The position numbers and the translations under genes are program-made. A stretch of 64,000 nt of DNA from Thozetella sp. PMI_491. Taxonomy: Eukaryota > Ascomycota > Sordariomycetes > Chaetosphaeriales > Chaetosphaeriaceae. The notes beneath the pieces are model-generated. The model was not told the origin of the DNA. It saw only the letters and a program-made list of their open reading frames with translations, and searched no databases. Below are positions 10,725 to 21,172 of the stretch, one piece after another (position 1 is the first letter of the stretch; each line of letters begins with the position of its first letter). The stretch covers positions 616,353 through 680,352 of the forward strand of contig MU270049.1 of the NCBI GenBank assembly GCA_021432635.1, given 5' to 3'.

Positions 10725-11640
10725 GAGACAGACTTCGCAGCTCTCATCTGGGGGCTTTCGCCGGTGTCGTTGCCGCTACACCACTCCTGTTTAGCGACAT
10801 TTTAGGAGAGCAACGAGTCTACGCTCCCTGGAGTACCCCTAATGATTTTCGCGATCGGTTCTCGCATGGCAACTTCAGCTAGACCATATGAGGCTCGGTT
10901 CTTACGAACATCTTCGCCAGCAGCTAACTTACAAATTCACTCGACATCCTACACCTCGGAGGCCACGGCCCCCTTCGGTGCTTTGGACAGTTTATGATTA
11001 GGATTTTGCAATACGCGAAAATGGTGGTCGTGTGGAGGTCTGCCATCCTTACTAGGAACCGGCAACCCGTCCATCTGTTCTCATCTCTTCTCTCGGAGGG
11101 CATATGAGAGCAACCAGCATTATTCATCCACTCTGTCGGGCTTGTCCTCCCCCTTTCCTTCCGCGCTTGTTTTTCCTACTTTGTTCCGTTCTTTATCACA
11201 TTATCGTCCCCTCCCAGCATATTACTCTAGATATCTGCGATGAGATCGCCGAGCAGAGCAGATCTGGACGGAGGGCTCGGGGCGAGCGGCGCAGGATTCG
11301 ACTGACGGTTGAGCAAATTCGACACCAGACTGAGTGGTTTAGCCTTTTTTGTGCTATTAGACAAGGAGAGGTTTGCATGGCACCTTGCCTTGATGTACTG
11401 CAACGAGTTATTGTCCCATAGTCACTCCCTAATGCAAAACGATAATACCGATTTCAAGACCTCATTTGACGTGGTGCTTGTCGTAGGAGATATATCTTCA
11501 CTTATGGACCCAACGCGAAAGCTGCCAAAGAAACCTAAACGTAAAGCCAGATGGGAATTGGGTTCGGGACATCACGTCGTTGTTTCTAGTATTATACACT
11601 CGTCGTACAAGCTGCTCTTATGGCTCTTGTGGAACGGGTC
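10725..11640. other. Convergent intergenic region (PUF and SELO 3' ends)
   Basis: This 0.9 kb lies between two convergent genes and presumably holds both 3' UTRs. No gene features are visible. Confidence 0.55.
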
Positions 11641-13737
11641 TCACGAACTGCAGCTACACTGCAAAGCCCTCCTCAGTCGAGGAACGTCTCCAGTCCACCT
11701 CTCCTCTTCGTCTTTGTCTCCTTCGTACTCGACCCCTTCAAATGTCTTCCCCGCCCAGCTATCCTCGAAAGGGTGGAGAGCCATTTGCATCACCCGGCCC
11801 AATACCTGCCTATCCCCTTCCTTCTCCACCCGCCGAATCACCTCGTCTAAGATCCACCCCCTAGGAACGAAGTTGGGATTCACAGCTTTCATGGCGGCGA
11901 TCCGCTCGGCCTCGGCCGCCTCCGTGATCGGCGGCCGGTCGTCCACCCGACTGCCCCATTCCTCAATGCTGCCCCAGTCCTCGATCACCCGGGAGCGCCA
12001 GGTCCCGAGCCACCCTCCCACGCGCTTGCGGGCGTCCTCATCGGTTATGCCTGCACCAGTGACGCCCTCGGCGTGGAAAAAGCGAGCCGCGACGTCGTGC
12101 CGCGCTTCCTCGGTGGCTGTCTCGCCGACCGTCGTGCTGCTCAGGCGGCGGAAAAAATGGTTGAAGTCGAGCTCGAGCGCCTCCATCGTGTCGAGCAGGC
12201 TGCTGAATAGCGAGTCAAAGTCACTCTCCTTGAGGACGCGCAGACCTAACCGCGCCGCCATGAGGCGCTTATACTCTGCCAAAAACACAGCCTTAAACTC
12301 CTCGCCGGCCTGCATGATGAGCTTCTCAGCACGGGAAACAAGGCGTTCCTCGTCCTCAGCCTTGACGCCGTCTTTGATAAAGGATTCTGAGTCGACCTCG
12401 GAGCCTGCCCCCAGAAGCTCCCCCAGAGCCTCACCGAGGCGCACGAGATTCCACCAGATGATGGTGGGCTGGTTGCGGTAGCTGTACCGTAGCGCATGGT
12501 CGTCATGGTTGGGCGTATATGCGGGGTCGAAGTTGTCCAGGAAAGCAAAGGGCCCGAAGTCGATCGACAGGCCAAAGATGGAGGTGTTATCGGTGTTGAG
12601 CACGCCGTTCATGAAGCCGTAGGCCTGCCACTTGGCCACGACGAGAGCGTTGCGCCTGACGATCTCGCGATAGAGCCGGGCGAAGCGATTCTCTTGGGTT
12701 TCCTCTGGGCCTTCCAGCTCCTTCTCGGGCAGGCCGCGGCGGATCTCTCCGGTCTGGTTTGCGGGCTTGTCCGGGTCTTCGAGGCGGGCGGGGAGTGTCT
12801 CCCATCCGCCGAAGACGTCCTCAGCAATGTACGTCGCCAGGCGCCGTATCAATGGCCGGTCGCCTCGGGCCCTCAAGATGTCAAAGTTTCCGAATCGTAG
12901 CCAGCTCTGCGCAAACCGCACGACGATCGCGCCGGGCTCAACTGTCTCCCTGCGGACCTTGCTGTGCGGTAGTAGACTGAGCGCGAGTGCCCGCGTTGTC
13001 GGGATGCGCAATGCATGCAATGCCTCGCTTACGACGAACTCTCGAATGCTGCTGCGCAGCACCGCCTTGCCGTCGGCAAACCGGCTGTAGGGCGTAAGGC
13101 CGGCGCCTTTGAGCTGAACCTCATACCGCACGCCCGTCTCCGGGTTAGTCGATTCAAAGAGGCTGATGGCGCGCCCATCTCCGAGCTGGCCGGCCCAGCT
13201 CCCAAACTGAAAGCCGCCGTAGCACTGCGCCCAGGGGTAGCCGGGGCCGGACTCGGACTCGGCGTCCCACCCGTGAAGGATGTTGCCCACCGCTGTCTGC
13301 TTGAACTCATCCGTCTCGGCCTCGGAGGGCGCCAGGCCAATGTCGCGCAGCGCGGCGGCTGACACACCGAGCAGCTCCGGGTCCTTCTGCAGCTCCGGCC
13401 TGACCCAACTGAAGAGCGCGCCCTTGACCTGACGGGGTCCGATCTGGTCGCGGGGAGTGCGGTGGGAGTCGCGCGGGGTGGGGAGCTCGGGGTCCGGCGG
13501 GAGAGAGGCCGTGAAATGCCAGGACTTGGGAAGCTCGGCGAGGGTCAGGTGGGCTCCCTTAGCGGAAGGGGGCATCGAGGCCGCCGCCGCGGGGGCGGGG
13601 TCTGTCGTGGCAGTACCGTTGGCGTCGGCCATGGAGAGCGGGGCGGTCGAGAAAGGCGCAGAGATAGCGGACAGGCAGCGCGGCGAGCGAAGCTGACGGG
13701 CGAGTGCAGCACAGCGTAACACCGGGCGGAAGAGCAT
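11641..13737 (-). CDS. Selenoprotein O homologue (pseudokinase-fold AMPylase), Cys form
   Basis: An intronless gene of 698 codons. The N-terminus MLFRPVLRCAALARQLRSP, followed by AISAPFSTAPLS, is a strong mitochondrial presequence; Met36 would be a cytosolic start. The body matches the SELO/YdiU/Fmp40 family, with YGGFQFGSWAGQLGDGRA, EVQLKGAGLTPYSRFADGKA, RSSIREFVVSEALHALRIP, YGFMNGVLNTDNTSIFGL and IDFGPFAFLDNFDP. The family folds like a kinase with inverted ATP and transfers AMP to Ser/Thr/Tyr of mitochondrial proteins in redox control. The protein ends CSCSS. In vertebrates the third-last residue is selenocysteine (recalled); here it is an ordinary Cys codon, as expected for fungi, which lack the Sec machinery. 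Length is close to the vertebrate 669 aa. Confidence 0.92.
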   Translation of the reverse strand: MLFRPVLRCAALARQLRSPRCLSAISAPFSTAPLSMADANGTATTDPAPAAAASMPPSAKGAHLTLAELPKSWHFTASLPPDPELPTPRDSHRTPRDQIGPRQVKGALFSWVRPELQKDPELLGVSAAALRDIGLAPSEAETDEFKQTAVGNILHGWDAESESGPGYPWAQCYGGFQFGSWAGQLGDGRAISLFESTNPETGVRYEVQLKGAGLTPYSRFADGKAVLRSSIREFVVSEALHALRIPTTRALALSLLPHSKVRRETVEPGAIVVRFAQSWLRFGNFDILRARGDRPLIRRLATYIAEDVFGGWETLPARLEDPDKPANQTGEIRRGLPEKELEGPEETQENRFARLYREIVRRNALVVAKWQAYGFMNGVLNTDNTSIFGLSIDFGPFAFLDNFDPAYTPNHDDHALRYSYRNQPTIIWWNLVRLGEALGELLGAGSEVDSESFIKDGVKAEDEERLVSRAEKLIMQAGEEFKAVFLAEYKRLMAARLGLRVLKESDFDSLFSSLLDTMEALELDFNHFFRRLSSTTVGETATEEARHDVAARFFHAEGVTGAGITDEDARKRVGGWLGTWRSRVIEDWGSIEEWGSRVDDRPPITEAAEAERIAAMKAVNPNFVPRGWILDEVIRRVEKEGDRQVLGRVMQMALHPFEDSWAGKTFEGVEYEGDKDEEERWTGDVPRLRRALQCSCSS

Positions 13738-14129
13738 GAGTGCGCCCGGGGGCCGGGATGCGATGGGATGCGGAAAGGCGCGCCCCGCTTGGGCGAGATC
13801 GGGACGAGATTCTGCACGTCGACTGTATCGCGTGAGTCACGGAGACGCCAGAGTCATGAAACGTGAAGCGCGGCAGTCCGTGACCCGGCCAGCAGCCTCC
13901 TAGCTTGTCGAAGGTTTAGGCAAATTCGCTTCTCTCGTCGCCAAGGCGGAGCAGTTGAGTATGCGAAAAAAGGCTGCAGGTAGCTCCGCATTGTCCGACT
14001 GCTGCCGTCATAGAGGCGCTGGTGGGGTACAACCTCGGGAGGGGCGGCGGCGAATGCTCCGGTTGCCCTGTGGGCCGAGCTCCCCCAAGCAGAAAAATAC
14101 TACAGTATCGGTAGAGTACAGTCAAGTTC

Positions 14130-14144
14130 AGGTTCAGCGTCCGC
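14130..14144 (+). repeat. Copy 1 of the dispersed word AGGTTCAGCGTCCGC
   Basis: The same 15-mer recurs at 15637-15651 and, inverted, at 17269-17283. Here it follows GTACAGTCAAGTTC. Copy 2 follows a similar GTACAGTTT, so the shared element is somewhat longer than the exact core. Confidence 0.7.
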
Positions 14145-14254
14145 GCAAGGACTTAAGGAAATATCTAGGGTGGGTCATCGTGGAGCTCAAGACAATGCGT
14201 GAATTCTCCAAAGGGGCCGTCGCTACCCGCTCCCTTAACGCATTTGCTAGGCTA

Positions 14255-14272
14255 AGGCAGCGTACGCTGCCT
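14255..14272. repeat. 18-bp perfect palindrome
   Basis: The sequence AGGCAGCGTACGCTGCCT equals its own reverse complement. It sits in gene-free DNA next to AT-rich relics. It may be a fused pair of transposon end repeats or a cruciform-forming site; neither is shown. Confidence 0.75.
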
Positions 14273-14289
14273 CTACATACCTGCTCTAA

Positions 14290-14990
14290 ATGCTAAAACT
14301 GGCTCACCAACAACAGCCTCTTCCCTAAAGCTCTACCATCAGCGACCTAGCAGGCCAAAAGAGGCTTGAAAGCATACCGCCAGACCAACTAAATAGTACT
14401 ATAGTATTGATCTTTCTCTACTAGGGTCGGCCTTTTGGTCATATAGCTCAGTCGGGGGACCCTGCTATCCTCAACTTTCCATGAATAGAAGGAGATGACT
14501 AGTGTAGGAAGGTAAATTTTTATTTCCTGATACGCTTTTCCTACTCCTACTATTATTATAAATCTTGCTTTCACGTGACTTGGCAGGGGTACAAACAGCT
14601 TGCATGGTCAAACTTCTCAAAGACACATAAATAATCCCCCAAAATCTAGGGTTGGATATAAATCTCTAGCCACCTCTAGGACCATAAAAAGGGCAGAGAA
14701 AGAAAAGAAGAAAAGGAGAAAGGAAAGAAAAGCTAAGCTAGGGACAAAAAAAGAGCAGATAAAGCCCAATGGGATAGGTCTCTTTCTATTACTAATATCA
14801 GTTAGAGTACGGCCGTATAAGGCTATATATTGTAAAATATCCTCCAAGGCTAATAGAACTAACGGTCTCTTAGAGAAGGCAACTAACAGAACAGAACCAG
14901 AATGATCTATGAGTGTATATAGGCACTTGGCGACCCCCACCTAAAAAAAATTTAGGCGGTCGCATTGGCTTGAGGACGCGCTGGTAGCCT
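14290..14990. repeat. AT-rich, repeat-like relic (possible RIP-mutated element)
   Basis: Base composition falls sharply compared with the flanks, and TA, CTA and TAG triplets are very common, with many A/G runs. That is what repeat-induced point mutation leaves behind in Sordariomycetes. A Lys-rich open frame at 14600-14905 is most simply a by-product of A-rich sequence. The segment ends near a hairpin at 14930-14963. No transposase or reverse transcriptase motif can be read, so the parent element is unknown. Confidence 0.5.
14930..14963. repeat. Imperfect inverted repeat (hairpin) with A-run loop
   Basis: GCGACC and CCTAAA on the left are mirrored by TTTAGG and GGTCGC on the right, around a five-A centre, with a few unpaired bases between the arms. 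It marks the right edge of the AT-rich relic and could be a transposon terminus. Confidence 0.65.
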
Positions 14991-15636
14991 CCGTATGTAC
15001 AGTACGTGCGGTGCTATTGTACCGAGTACAAGTTCTTGCACTACCTCCCCTCCCCGCAAGATGGGACAATGAAAACCCGCGATCTTTCCTCCTCCTCATA
15101 GTAATACAAAGTATGCTCGAGTGCCACGCCTCAGCTTGCCGATTAGATAGGAGCTAGATGCCGGAGCCCGCCGGGATGGGCCTGCTCGATTGGCGAGAAT
15201 TGCGCCCGTTAGCCCCTCCGACTAAATGACGAATATCATCGCATTAGCGGCTCGGGCAAACGTTTTCTGGAAGCATCGTGTCGCGGACCAGCCCCGCTGG
15301 ATATTATGACTAAGATAGTGCAGTAGGCAGCTTTGATAAGGCGCCGAGGGGCCTTTTGCCCCTGGGGACAGTACCACAACTAGGGAGGGTACCTAGGCGA
15401 GATGGCGCACCTAATCGTCCGCTTTGGGCAGGAGTCGCCGGAAGACGCCCTAGGCCGTGGGGTCCGGCGGGGTTGATCCGATAGCCGCAGCTCGTCGATT
15501 CTGGCGACATGACACAGGCTCCTTTCGCCAGGCGTTCGGAAGACCCTCGCCCCGCGCCCTGCGCTGCACGTTCCCGGTGCCGCGACCGGAGACTCCAGCC
15601 GATGGCTGCGAAGCACGCCATGGTACTGTACAGTTT

Positions 15637-15651
15637 AGGTTCAGCGTCCGC
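15637..15651 (+). repeat. Copy 2 of the dispersed word AGGTTCAGCGTCCGC
   Basis: An exact copy of the 15-mer, located about 150 bp before the Met-less membrane-protein frame. Confidence 0.7.
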
Positions 15652-15804
15652 CCGTGGAGACATACATTTCTGAAGTGGTTGTAGTGGGGCAAAAACAGTG
15701 TGTGATTTTCTGGCCAAGGTACCAGAGTGACCTTGTCCTTTAACAATTTGAAGAATCGCGCGGGCCACAAATGACAAGATGTTTAATGTGGACGGCAGAC
15801 ATAG

Positions 15805-16332
15805 CAAGGCACAACCGGAGAAACGTTTTGCAACGATATAGAGTCGCAGATACCCTCGCTTGGCACAACTTTCACACCAGTATCGACAAATTCGCAAAAA
15901 ATAATCAGCAAGGCGGCCAAGATTCACCAGATCAACCTGTCCTCGGCCAACAGGCCGCTCTACGATCGCATTCTGGATGCAGCCTGCTTCTTCTCTCTCG
16001 CTGGTATTGGAACAATAGCATTTCTAGTCTGTCTAGCTTCTAACCAGCCGACCCCCGGTAAAGCTGGGACTGCTATCACGATAGTCGCGGCTATACCATT
16101 TGGCATTCTTGTTGCTCTCTGTTTAGCCCTCGCTATTGGCGCCATATTCGAACCATATTCTCGATATGCCCGGGGTCTACGAATCTGGACGGATTGTTGG
16201 GTGGACTACTGCTGGTGGTGGTTTTCGGCAGTTATCTGGGATGTACAAACCCAGGCAGCCTACCGGTTGGCGTATAGCCTGTGGGCGGTACGGTATGTCG
16301 TCTGGTATACGCGTCAATTGCTCAGAAGCTAG
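15805..16332 (+). pseudogene. Met-less open frame for a two-helix membrane protein (orphan exon or truncated gene)
   Basis: A 175-codon open frame runs from just after a TAG at 15802 to a TAG at 16330-16332 and contains no ATG. It nonetheless looks protein-coding. After a hydrophilic start (SKAAKIHQINLSSANRPL) come two clear membrane helices (LDAACFFSLAGIGTIAFLV and ITIVAAIPFGILVALCLALA). An aromatic, Trp-rich amphipathic tail follows (WTDCWVDYCWWWFSAVIW and YSLWAVRYVVWYTRQLL). It may be a 3' exon whose first exon I cannot locate, or a gene that lost its 5' end; a copy of the dispersed 15-mer lies just upstream. I do not recognise the family. An overlapping ATG-started frame at 15771-16043 has no such features. 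Confidence 0.5.
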
Positions 16333-17455
16333 CGGTCACCATGCAGATATGTGGAAGCCGGGAAGATAGGACGGCGAATTATTTGACACTGAATAGTCAG
16401 GCCTTTCCCAGCAACCAACTGCCCCTGCAACAAGAGACCCAACCTAATATAAGTGTCCTAAACCGTGTCCGCTTGTGGTCAAAATCCCCACGAATCCCAT
16501 CACCATCTTTCCGTTGTTATCCAGACTGTTATACGTGATGTTTGATCAAGTCTTCCTTGTGTATCCATCGCGTGCCCATGGCGAAAGAGTAAAACCATGC
16601 TTAGGTCCCTCATACACCGTAGTGATGTCCTCCTTTGGCGCTACCGTCCAACAATGGTGTGCTGCTATAGTCCTTGGACCACGTGGCTTTCTCACCACGA
16701 GAAAGCCTTACTGTGGGTGACATGACAAGCATCAGCAAAATAGCCATGTGAATGGGGGCGCTACTTACTGTCGCCAACGCCATGCATGTCGAGGAATTGA
16801 AACAAAGCCATGAGTGCCTTGTAAACTAAGAACGAGGCCCTGAGCTAGGAGACTCTCAATTTCAACAAGCAATTTCATCGAGGGGAACTGCCCCCAAGGT
16901 GAGCTGCCATCGAAGGACAAACTTGTTTCCAAAAATACAAACGGATGAGCCTTCCATATCAGCTTTGAAGACCACATACTACCATAGTACACTCGTCTAC
17001 CTAAACCATGGCTTCCTGCTACAGAAGAGGGATGCCAGAATATGAAGCCTCTTGAAGCTTCAAGGTGCACATGTAGCTCTTTACGGGATACTGGCCCGAG
17101 TATAATCCAAAAACGGCTGTGAGGATTCGATGCACTACCCTAGCTGGACCCTCCGTTGTTGGCTCTGTTAGAGAGAGATGTAGAAATGTTCACAGTGCTA
17201 AAACGTTTGTACTCCGTACTGTCCTGTGCCCATTATGCCCCACTCTGGACAACTTGTACGCGAAGAAGGCGGACGCTGAACCTGAGCGGATTAGTACTCA
17301 TCCCGCGGGGTCCCCTGCGATCCCAGCTCCTCCGTGTGTCTTGCAGGCGGTTGTCTCCAACACAACCGAGTGTCCAGCCCTCCTGCCCTTTGCTACCGCT
17401 GCTCGCCAGAGCTCATACCAATCCCTCTTTCTGTGTCCATACCGTCAAGATCAAC
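16333..17455. other. Intergenic: 3' flank of the orphan frame and reductase promoter
   Basis: No gene is seen. A TACTCCGTACTGT-like word lies near 17210, and an inverted copy of the dispersed 15-mer is at 17269-17283. From about 17300 the sequence is pyrimidine-rich up to the reductase start. Confidence 0.5.
17269..17283 (-). repeat. Copy 3 (inverted) of the dispersed word AGGTTCAGCGTCCGC
   Basis: The reverse complement of the 15-mer, lying about 170 bp upstream of the aldo-keto reductase start, so possibly within its promoter or 5' UTR. Confidence 0.7.
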
Positions 17456-18530
17456 ATGAGTTCGTCCGGCGCTGTACCCATCCTCAAGCTTGCCGATGGG
17501 AACGAGATCCCACTTGTTTGTTACCCTCCTCTCCCTCTTCCCCCCTCTCTGGCTGTCTGACGGGCACGTCCTTGTACTCATGCCGTCCCGCCCAGCTTGG
17601 CTACGGCCTCGGCACCGCCAACTACAAGTCGTCTCCCGACGCCCCGCTCGATGAGAAGGTCATCAACGATACTGTGACGGCCATCAATGTTGGTTGGTAC
17701 CATCTGGACGGTGCCGAAGGTATCTCTCCGCCCCAAATGTTCCCGTGTCTTCGCGGTACTCTTATTGCCGCTGCTACTAGAAACTTGTGCTAATGCTTGC
17801 TCGCCTCCCCCCACCACCAGTCTACGGCAATGAGGAGGAGCTCGGCCTCGCTATCAAGAAGGCCGGCGTCCCTCGGGAGAAGCTCTTTGTCACGACCAAG
17901 ACGAGCGTCAACAAAGGCGAGACCATTGAGTTCGCTTTCAACCGCTCGCTCAAGAAGCTCGGTCTGGACTATGTTGACCTATACCTCATCCACCAGCCCT
18001 TCTGGGCCGATTCGCCCGAGGCCTTGCAGGATGGGTGGGCCCAGATGGAGGCCATCAAGGACAGCGGCCGGGCTAAGTCGATCGGCGTCAGCAACTACCT
18101 ACAGGAACACCTCGAGCCGGTGCTGGCCACGGCAAAGCACAAACCCGTCATCAACCAGATCGAGTACAATCCATACCTGCAGCACGGTGACCTGCTTGAC
18201 TTCCACAAGAAGCACGGGATTGCCACGGCCGCCTATGCCCCGCTGATTGCCCTCACCAAGGCGGCCCCCGGACCGCTCGACCCCGTCTATCAGCGCTTGG
18301 CCGAGAAGTACGGTGTTACCGAGGGCGAGGTTGCCCTGCGCTGGATTCTAGACCAGGATGTAGTGGCGTTGACTACCAGCAGCAAGGAGGCGCGGCTTCG
18401 GAGCTTCCTGAACAAGGTGCCGTCGTTCAAGCTCACGCCGGACGAGCTCCAGGAGATCTCCGAGGTCGGGAAGCAGAAACACTACCGCGGTTTCTGGAGG
18501 AAGAAGTTCGCCGACGATGACAGACGTTGA
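17456..18530 (+). CDS. Aldo-keto reductase
   Basis: The protein is 297 aa in three exons: 17456-17515, 17596-17719 and 17821-18530. It starts [20 protein letters not shown] and continues [12 protein letters not shown], the first strand of the AKR barrel. The catalytic tetrad is complete: Asp and Tyr in [15 protein letters not shown], Lys in LFVTTKTS and His in YLIHQPFW. Cofactor-side elements include [18 protein letters not shown] and AAYAPL. AKRs reduce aldehydes and ketones with NADPH in the cytosol; the substrate cannot be told. At 297 aa it is slightly shorter than the typical 310-330 aa. The first donor is an unusual GTTTGT, but the frame and the homologous junction (IPL/LGYGLGT) support it. 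It stands alone, 28 kb away from the sugar-acid cluster. Confidence 0.9.
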
Positions 18531-19684
18531 AGTAGGATCGTCGAGGTGGGGCGTAGCTCGCCAACGAGGCTAAGACGCACGTAAGACGGCCCCGCCCAAA
18601 GGCATTTGCTATTCGGCCTTCTTTAGACGACATCTGTGTATGGCATCTAGATGAGAGACGATAGATGCAGTGTAGAAGACGCAAGACAGACCCGCAAGTC
18701 GGGCTGCATTTGTGTTGACCTAGAAAGATGCTGTTTATAATACATATATATATCTATATAAAGCTGGGAACATACTTTTCTCTACTCACCTGCACAGACA
18801 AAACGTCCTTGAAGCAGTTATAGACTGCAAACAGGGCTCAAGGCGAGAGATTAATTAGCTCACTCGCCTTCCCATTTCAGAGACCATTAATCAGGAAAAA
18901 AAAAAACACACTACGTACACCTGCACACAAAATAATACCATCTCCAAATACCACATCACACTCGCTCAGACTAAGCCGAACTCTTATGTCACTGCCATGA
19001 CCACTCACCAGCCTTGAGGAGCTCTACAGGTCTGAGAGGAAGGTCTATAGGCTTGAGTGACGGCACCCATCAACTCAGATTCTGCTACGTCTCTTAATCC
19101 TTGTGCCACCATAAACACCTTCACATCCTGTTGCTCGACGAAGCGGGCTGCATACAGAGTCAGGGGTTCGACTGGACCTTGTGGAAGTAACGCAAGTGTT
19201 TTTCGACGGAGGAGTCGAGACGAGAAGCACTACCGGTGTGATGACTAGAGAAACGTGACACTCACCAGATGTGATAGAACGTACGTATACACAGTCAGCA
19301 ACAAGGCACAACGGAAATATATGGTCAGAGGGAGCACTGCTGTATTGCTTTCTATAGATGCACACCGAAGCCAACTCTTGCGGAGCAAAATGAAGGTACA
19401 ACACCATAGATCGGATCTGTGGCCTCTGGGCGTAGCCTTCCATGAGGCGGAAACGGCCCCGTCTCGATGGCTACGACCGGTCCACCCAGCGCCGATACCA
19501 CGTCGAGGCGAGATCTCACACAAGACCTGATCACGAACTTCAGGATCAAGAAAAAGCCAAGGGGAAGATCTACTAGATTATTCTATGTGATTTTTCCTGG
19601 ACAATACAGATATAGGCGTCATACCCAGTGCCAGTAGCCTCTCTTTTTCCGGCAAGGAGGAGGACGGAGTGTGACACTGGACTC
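18531..19684. other. Convergent intergenic region
   Basis: This lies between the 3' ends of the reductase and the XRCC4 gene. It contains a short TA-rich tract near 18738-18760 and an A-run near 18895-18907. No gene is seen. Confidence 0.55.
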
Positions 19685-21172
19685 TTAGAGTTCATCATCC
19701 GAGTCCGTCTCGCTCCCTGCAGGGGCGACAGGTTTTGCTGCTGAGACGCCTTGTTTCTTTCCCAAGTTGAAAGGCAATGCACGGGGTGGTGGTAGGTCCT
19801 TGGGCTTGTCGGCTTGCCGTGCCGAAGTTGCCGTTCTGTTTTGTACGGAGGGTTGCTGGCGGCTTGGGCCTGCCCGGGGGGGCGGCTGTGCTGCGTCGTC
19901 CGAGTCACTCCCGGTCTCATCGTCATCCGTGGTATGCTGGTCCTCGGATAGGTCGGCGACGTCTTCGCTAGGCTTGGAATCAACGTCCATCTTCTCAAAT
20001 CCATCATCCGAACTCTGGTCACCGTCGTCACCTAGAGCGGCTTGGGCTGCCTTGCGCTTGGACCTGGCGGATGTGGCTGGTTTAGATGGAGCTGACTTCG
20101 CAGCAGCGGACTGGCGTTGTCCCCTTCGCTTAGGTTGGGGAGGTGGGCTAGCCTCAGGCTCTTCCTTCACAGCGTGTGAAGCTGCTTGGACTGCGCTGGG
20201 GAACGCCGGCCCAGCCGCTAATAACTGCTGTTGTTCGCGGATCTTGATCTTTTTCTCGTTTAGTAGATCGCGGAATTTTTCCAGCGTCTCTGCCTCGTCC
20301 GTCCTCTTCGCTCGGATCAGCTCCTCGAGCTGCTCCTTGAGCTCCGAGACGACTGACTCGAGCTCTGAAGCTTTAGCAGCGGCTAGGGCTAGCTCGGCCT
20401 TGGCCTTCTCGCGGCTAAGAACCGCCTCGCTACACCAGTCAAGCGTATCAATCGCCTCATTGTCTTTGCGCTTCAAGGTGAGCGTGCCCAATTTTTGCTA
20501 GGCCGGCGAGCGGGTCAGCGCCTGTCTGTGTCACGACGTTCCAAGGGTGCACCTGCTTCGCGCTTCGGAAGACGCGGCCTGAGCACATTTAGGTCCATGA
20601 TAGCACTTACATTAATTCCTTCGACCCGACGCCGGATGACAACGTCGATTGACTGACCGTCGTGGATTTTTGCCACCGCTTCCACACCGTCTATTGCCTT
20701 GCGGTTGTATAGCACGGCAGTAAGGATGGTCTCCCACTCGTCCGACGACGAGGGGCTGTTGGCTACTCTGAGTTTCTCAATGTTGTCGTGTTTTACTATA
20801 GTAACACGGAGACCAGGCCCGCAGGTTAGCTTCTAGAAGTGGAAGATCCACCCGGGACATGATTCAACAGTGCCGTACGGATGGTGTGCAGAAAACAAGG
20901 GTCCCCAAGCCCCAGCGGGACGATCAATCAGGCGTGCGGCATTGTGTGTGGCTAGAAGGGGATCGATGGCCGGAGGGGCACGAGACCCGGCATGGCAAAA
21001 ACAGATGGCGCGCGGGTATCGTGCACTTACGTTTCGTGGTATAGGGGGCCTGGCCCTCGGTCGCCACCAGCTTGACGTCAAGGGTCCTCGAGCCGGTCGA
21101 GGCAACCTGGGCCAAAATGAACCTCTCATCACCGTCCTCGGTGGGAATGCGGAGGATGCTGAGGGATGCCAT
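19685..21172 (-). CDS. XRCC4/Lif1-like non-homologous end-joining factor
   Basis: The protein is 379 aa in three exons: 21172-21031, 20795-20611 and 20497-19685. The N-terminal head domain reads LSILRIPTEDGDERFILAQV, then QAPYTTKLKHDNIEKLRV (split across exons 1 and 2) and SSSDEWETILTAVLYNRKA. A long helix follows (CSEAVLSREKAKAELALAAA to LEKFRDLLNEKKIKIREQQ), where XRCC4 dimerises and binds DNA ligase IV. The LNEKKIKIR block is shared with human XRCC4. The remainder is a disordered acidic, Ser-rich tail with basic patches. The protein acts in the nucleus, stabilising ligase IV at double-strand breaks. An extra Met one codon upstream (21175) could be the start. The acceptor CTATAG/TA was chosen because the alternatives break frame. 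Confidence 0.82.

Larger units (their letters stand above)
13738..14289. other. Gene-poor region: SELO promoter and repeat fragments
   Basis: The right flank of SELO carries its promoter. From about 14100 the sequence holds a copy of a recurring 15-bp word (14130-14144) and an 18-bp perfect palindrome at 14255-14272. No gene is supported. Confidence 0.5.

Noticed and set aside
11309-12481. Long plus-strand frame (390 codons) opposite SELO
   Set aside because: It is antisense to a clearly conserved intronless gene and has the Ser/Arg-rich composition typical of a GC-rich shadow frame.
14443-14475. tRNA-like TAGCTCAGTCGGG box
   Set aside because: It resembles a D-arm, but no matching acceptor stem, anticodon arm or TTCRA T-loop follows at the right distance.
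14600-14905. Lys-rich plus-strand frame of 101 codons
   Set aside because: It lies inside the AT-rich relic, and its lysine runs follow from A-rich sequence, not from a recognisable protein.
15310-15927. Minus-strand frame of 205 codons
   Set aside because: Composition is Arg/Ser/Gly-rich without domains and it overlaps the repeat word; the opposite-strand membrane frame is more protein-like.
19767-20501. Plus-strand frame of 244 codons
   Set aside because: Antisense to the low-complexity tail of the XRCC4 gene; its Ser-rich composition mirrors that tail.
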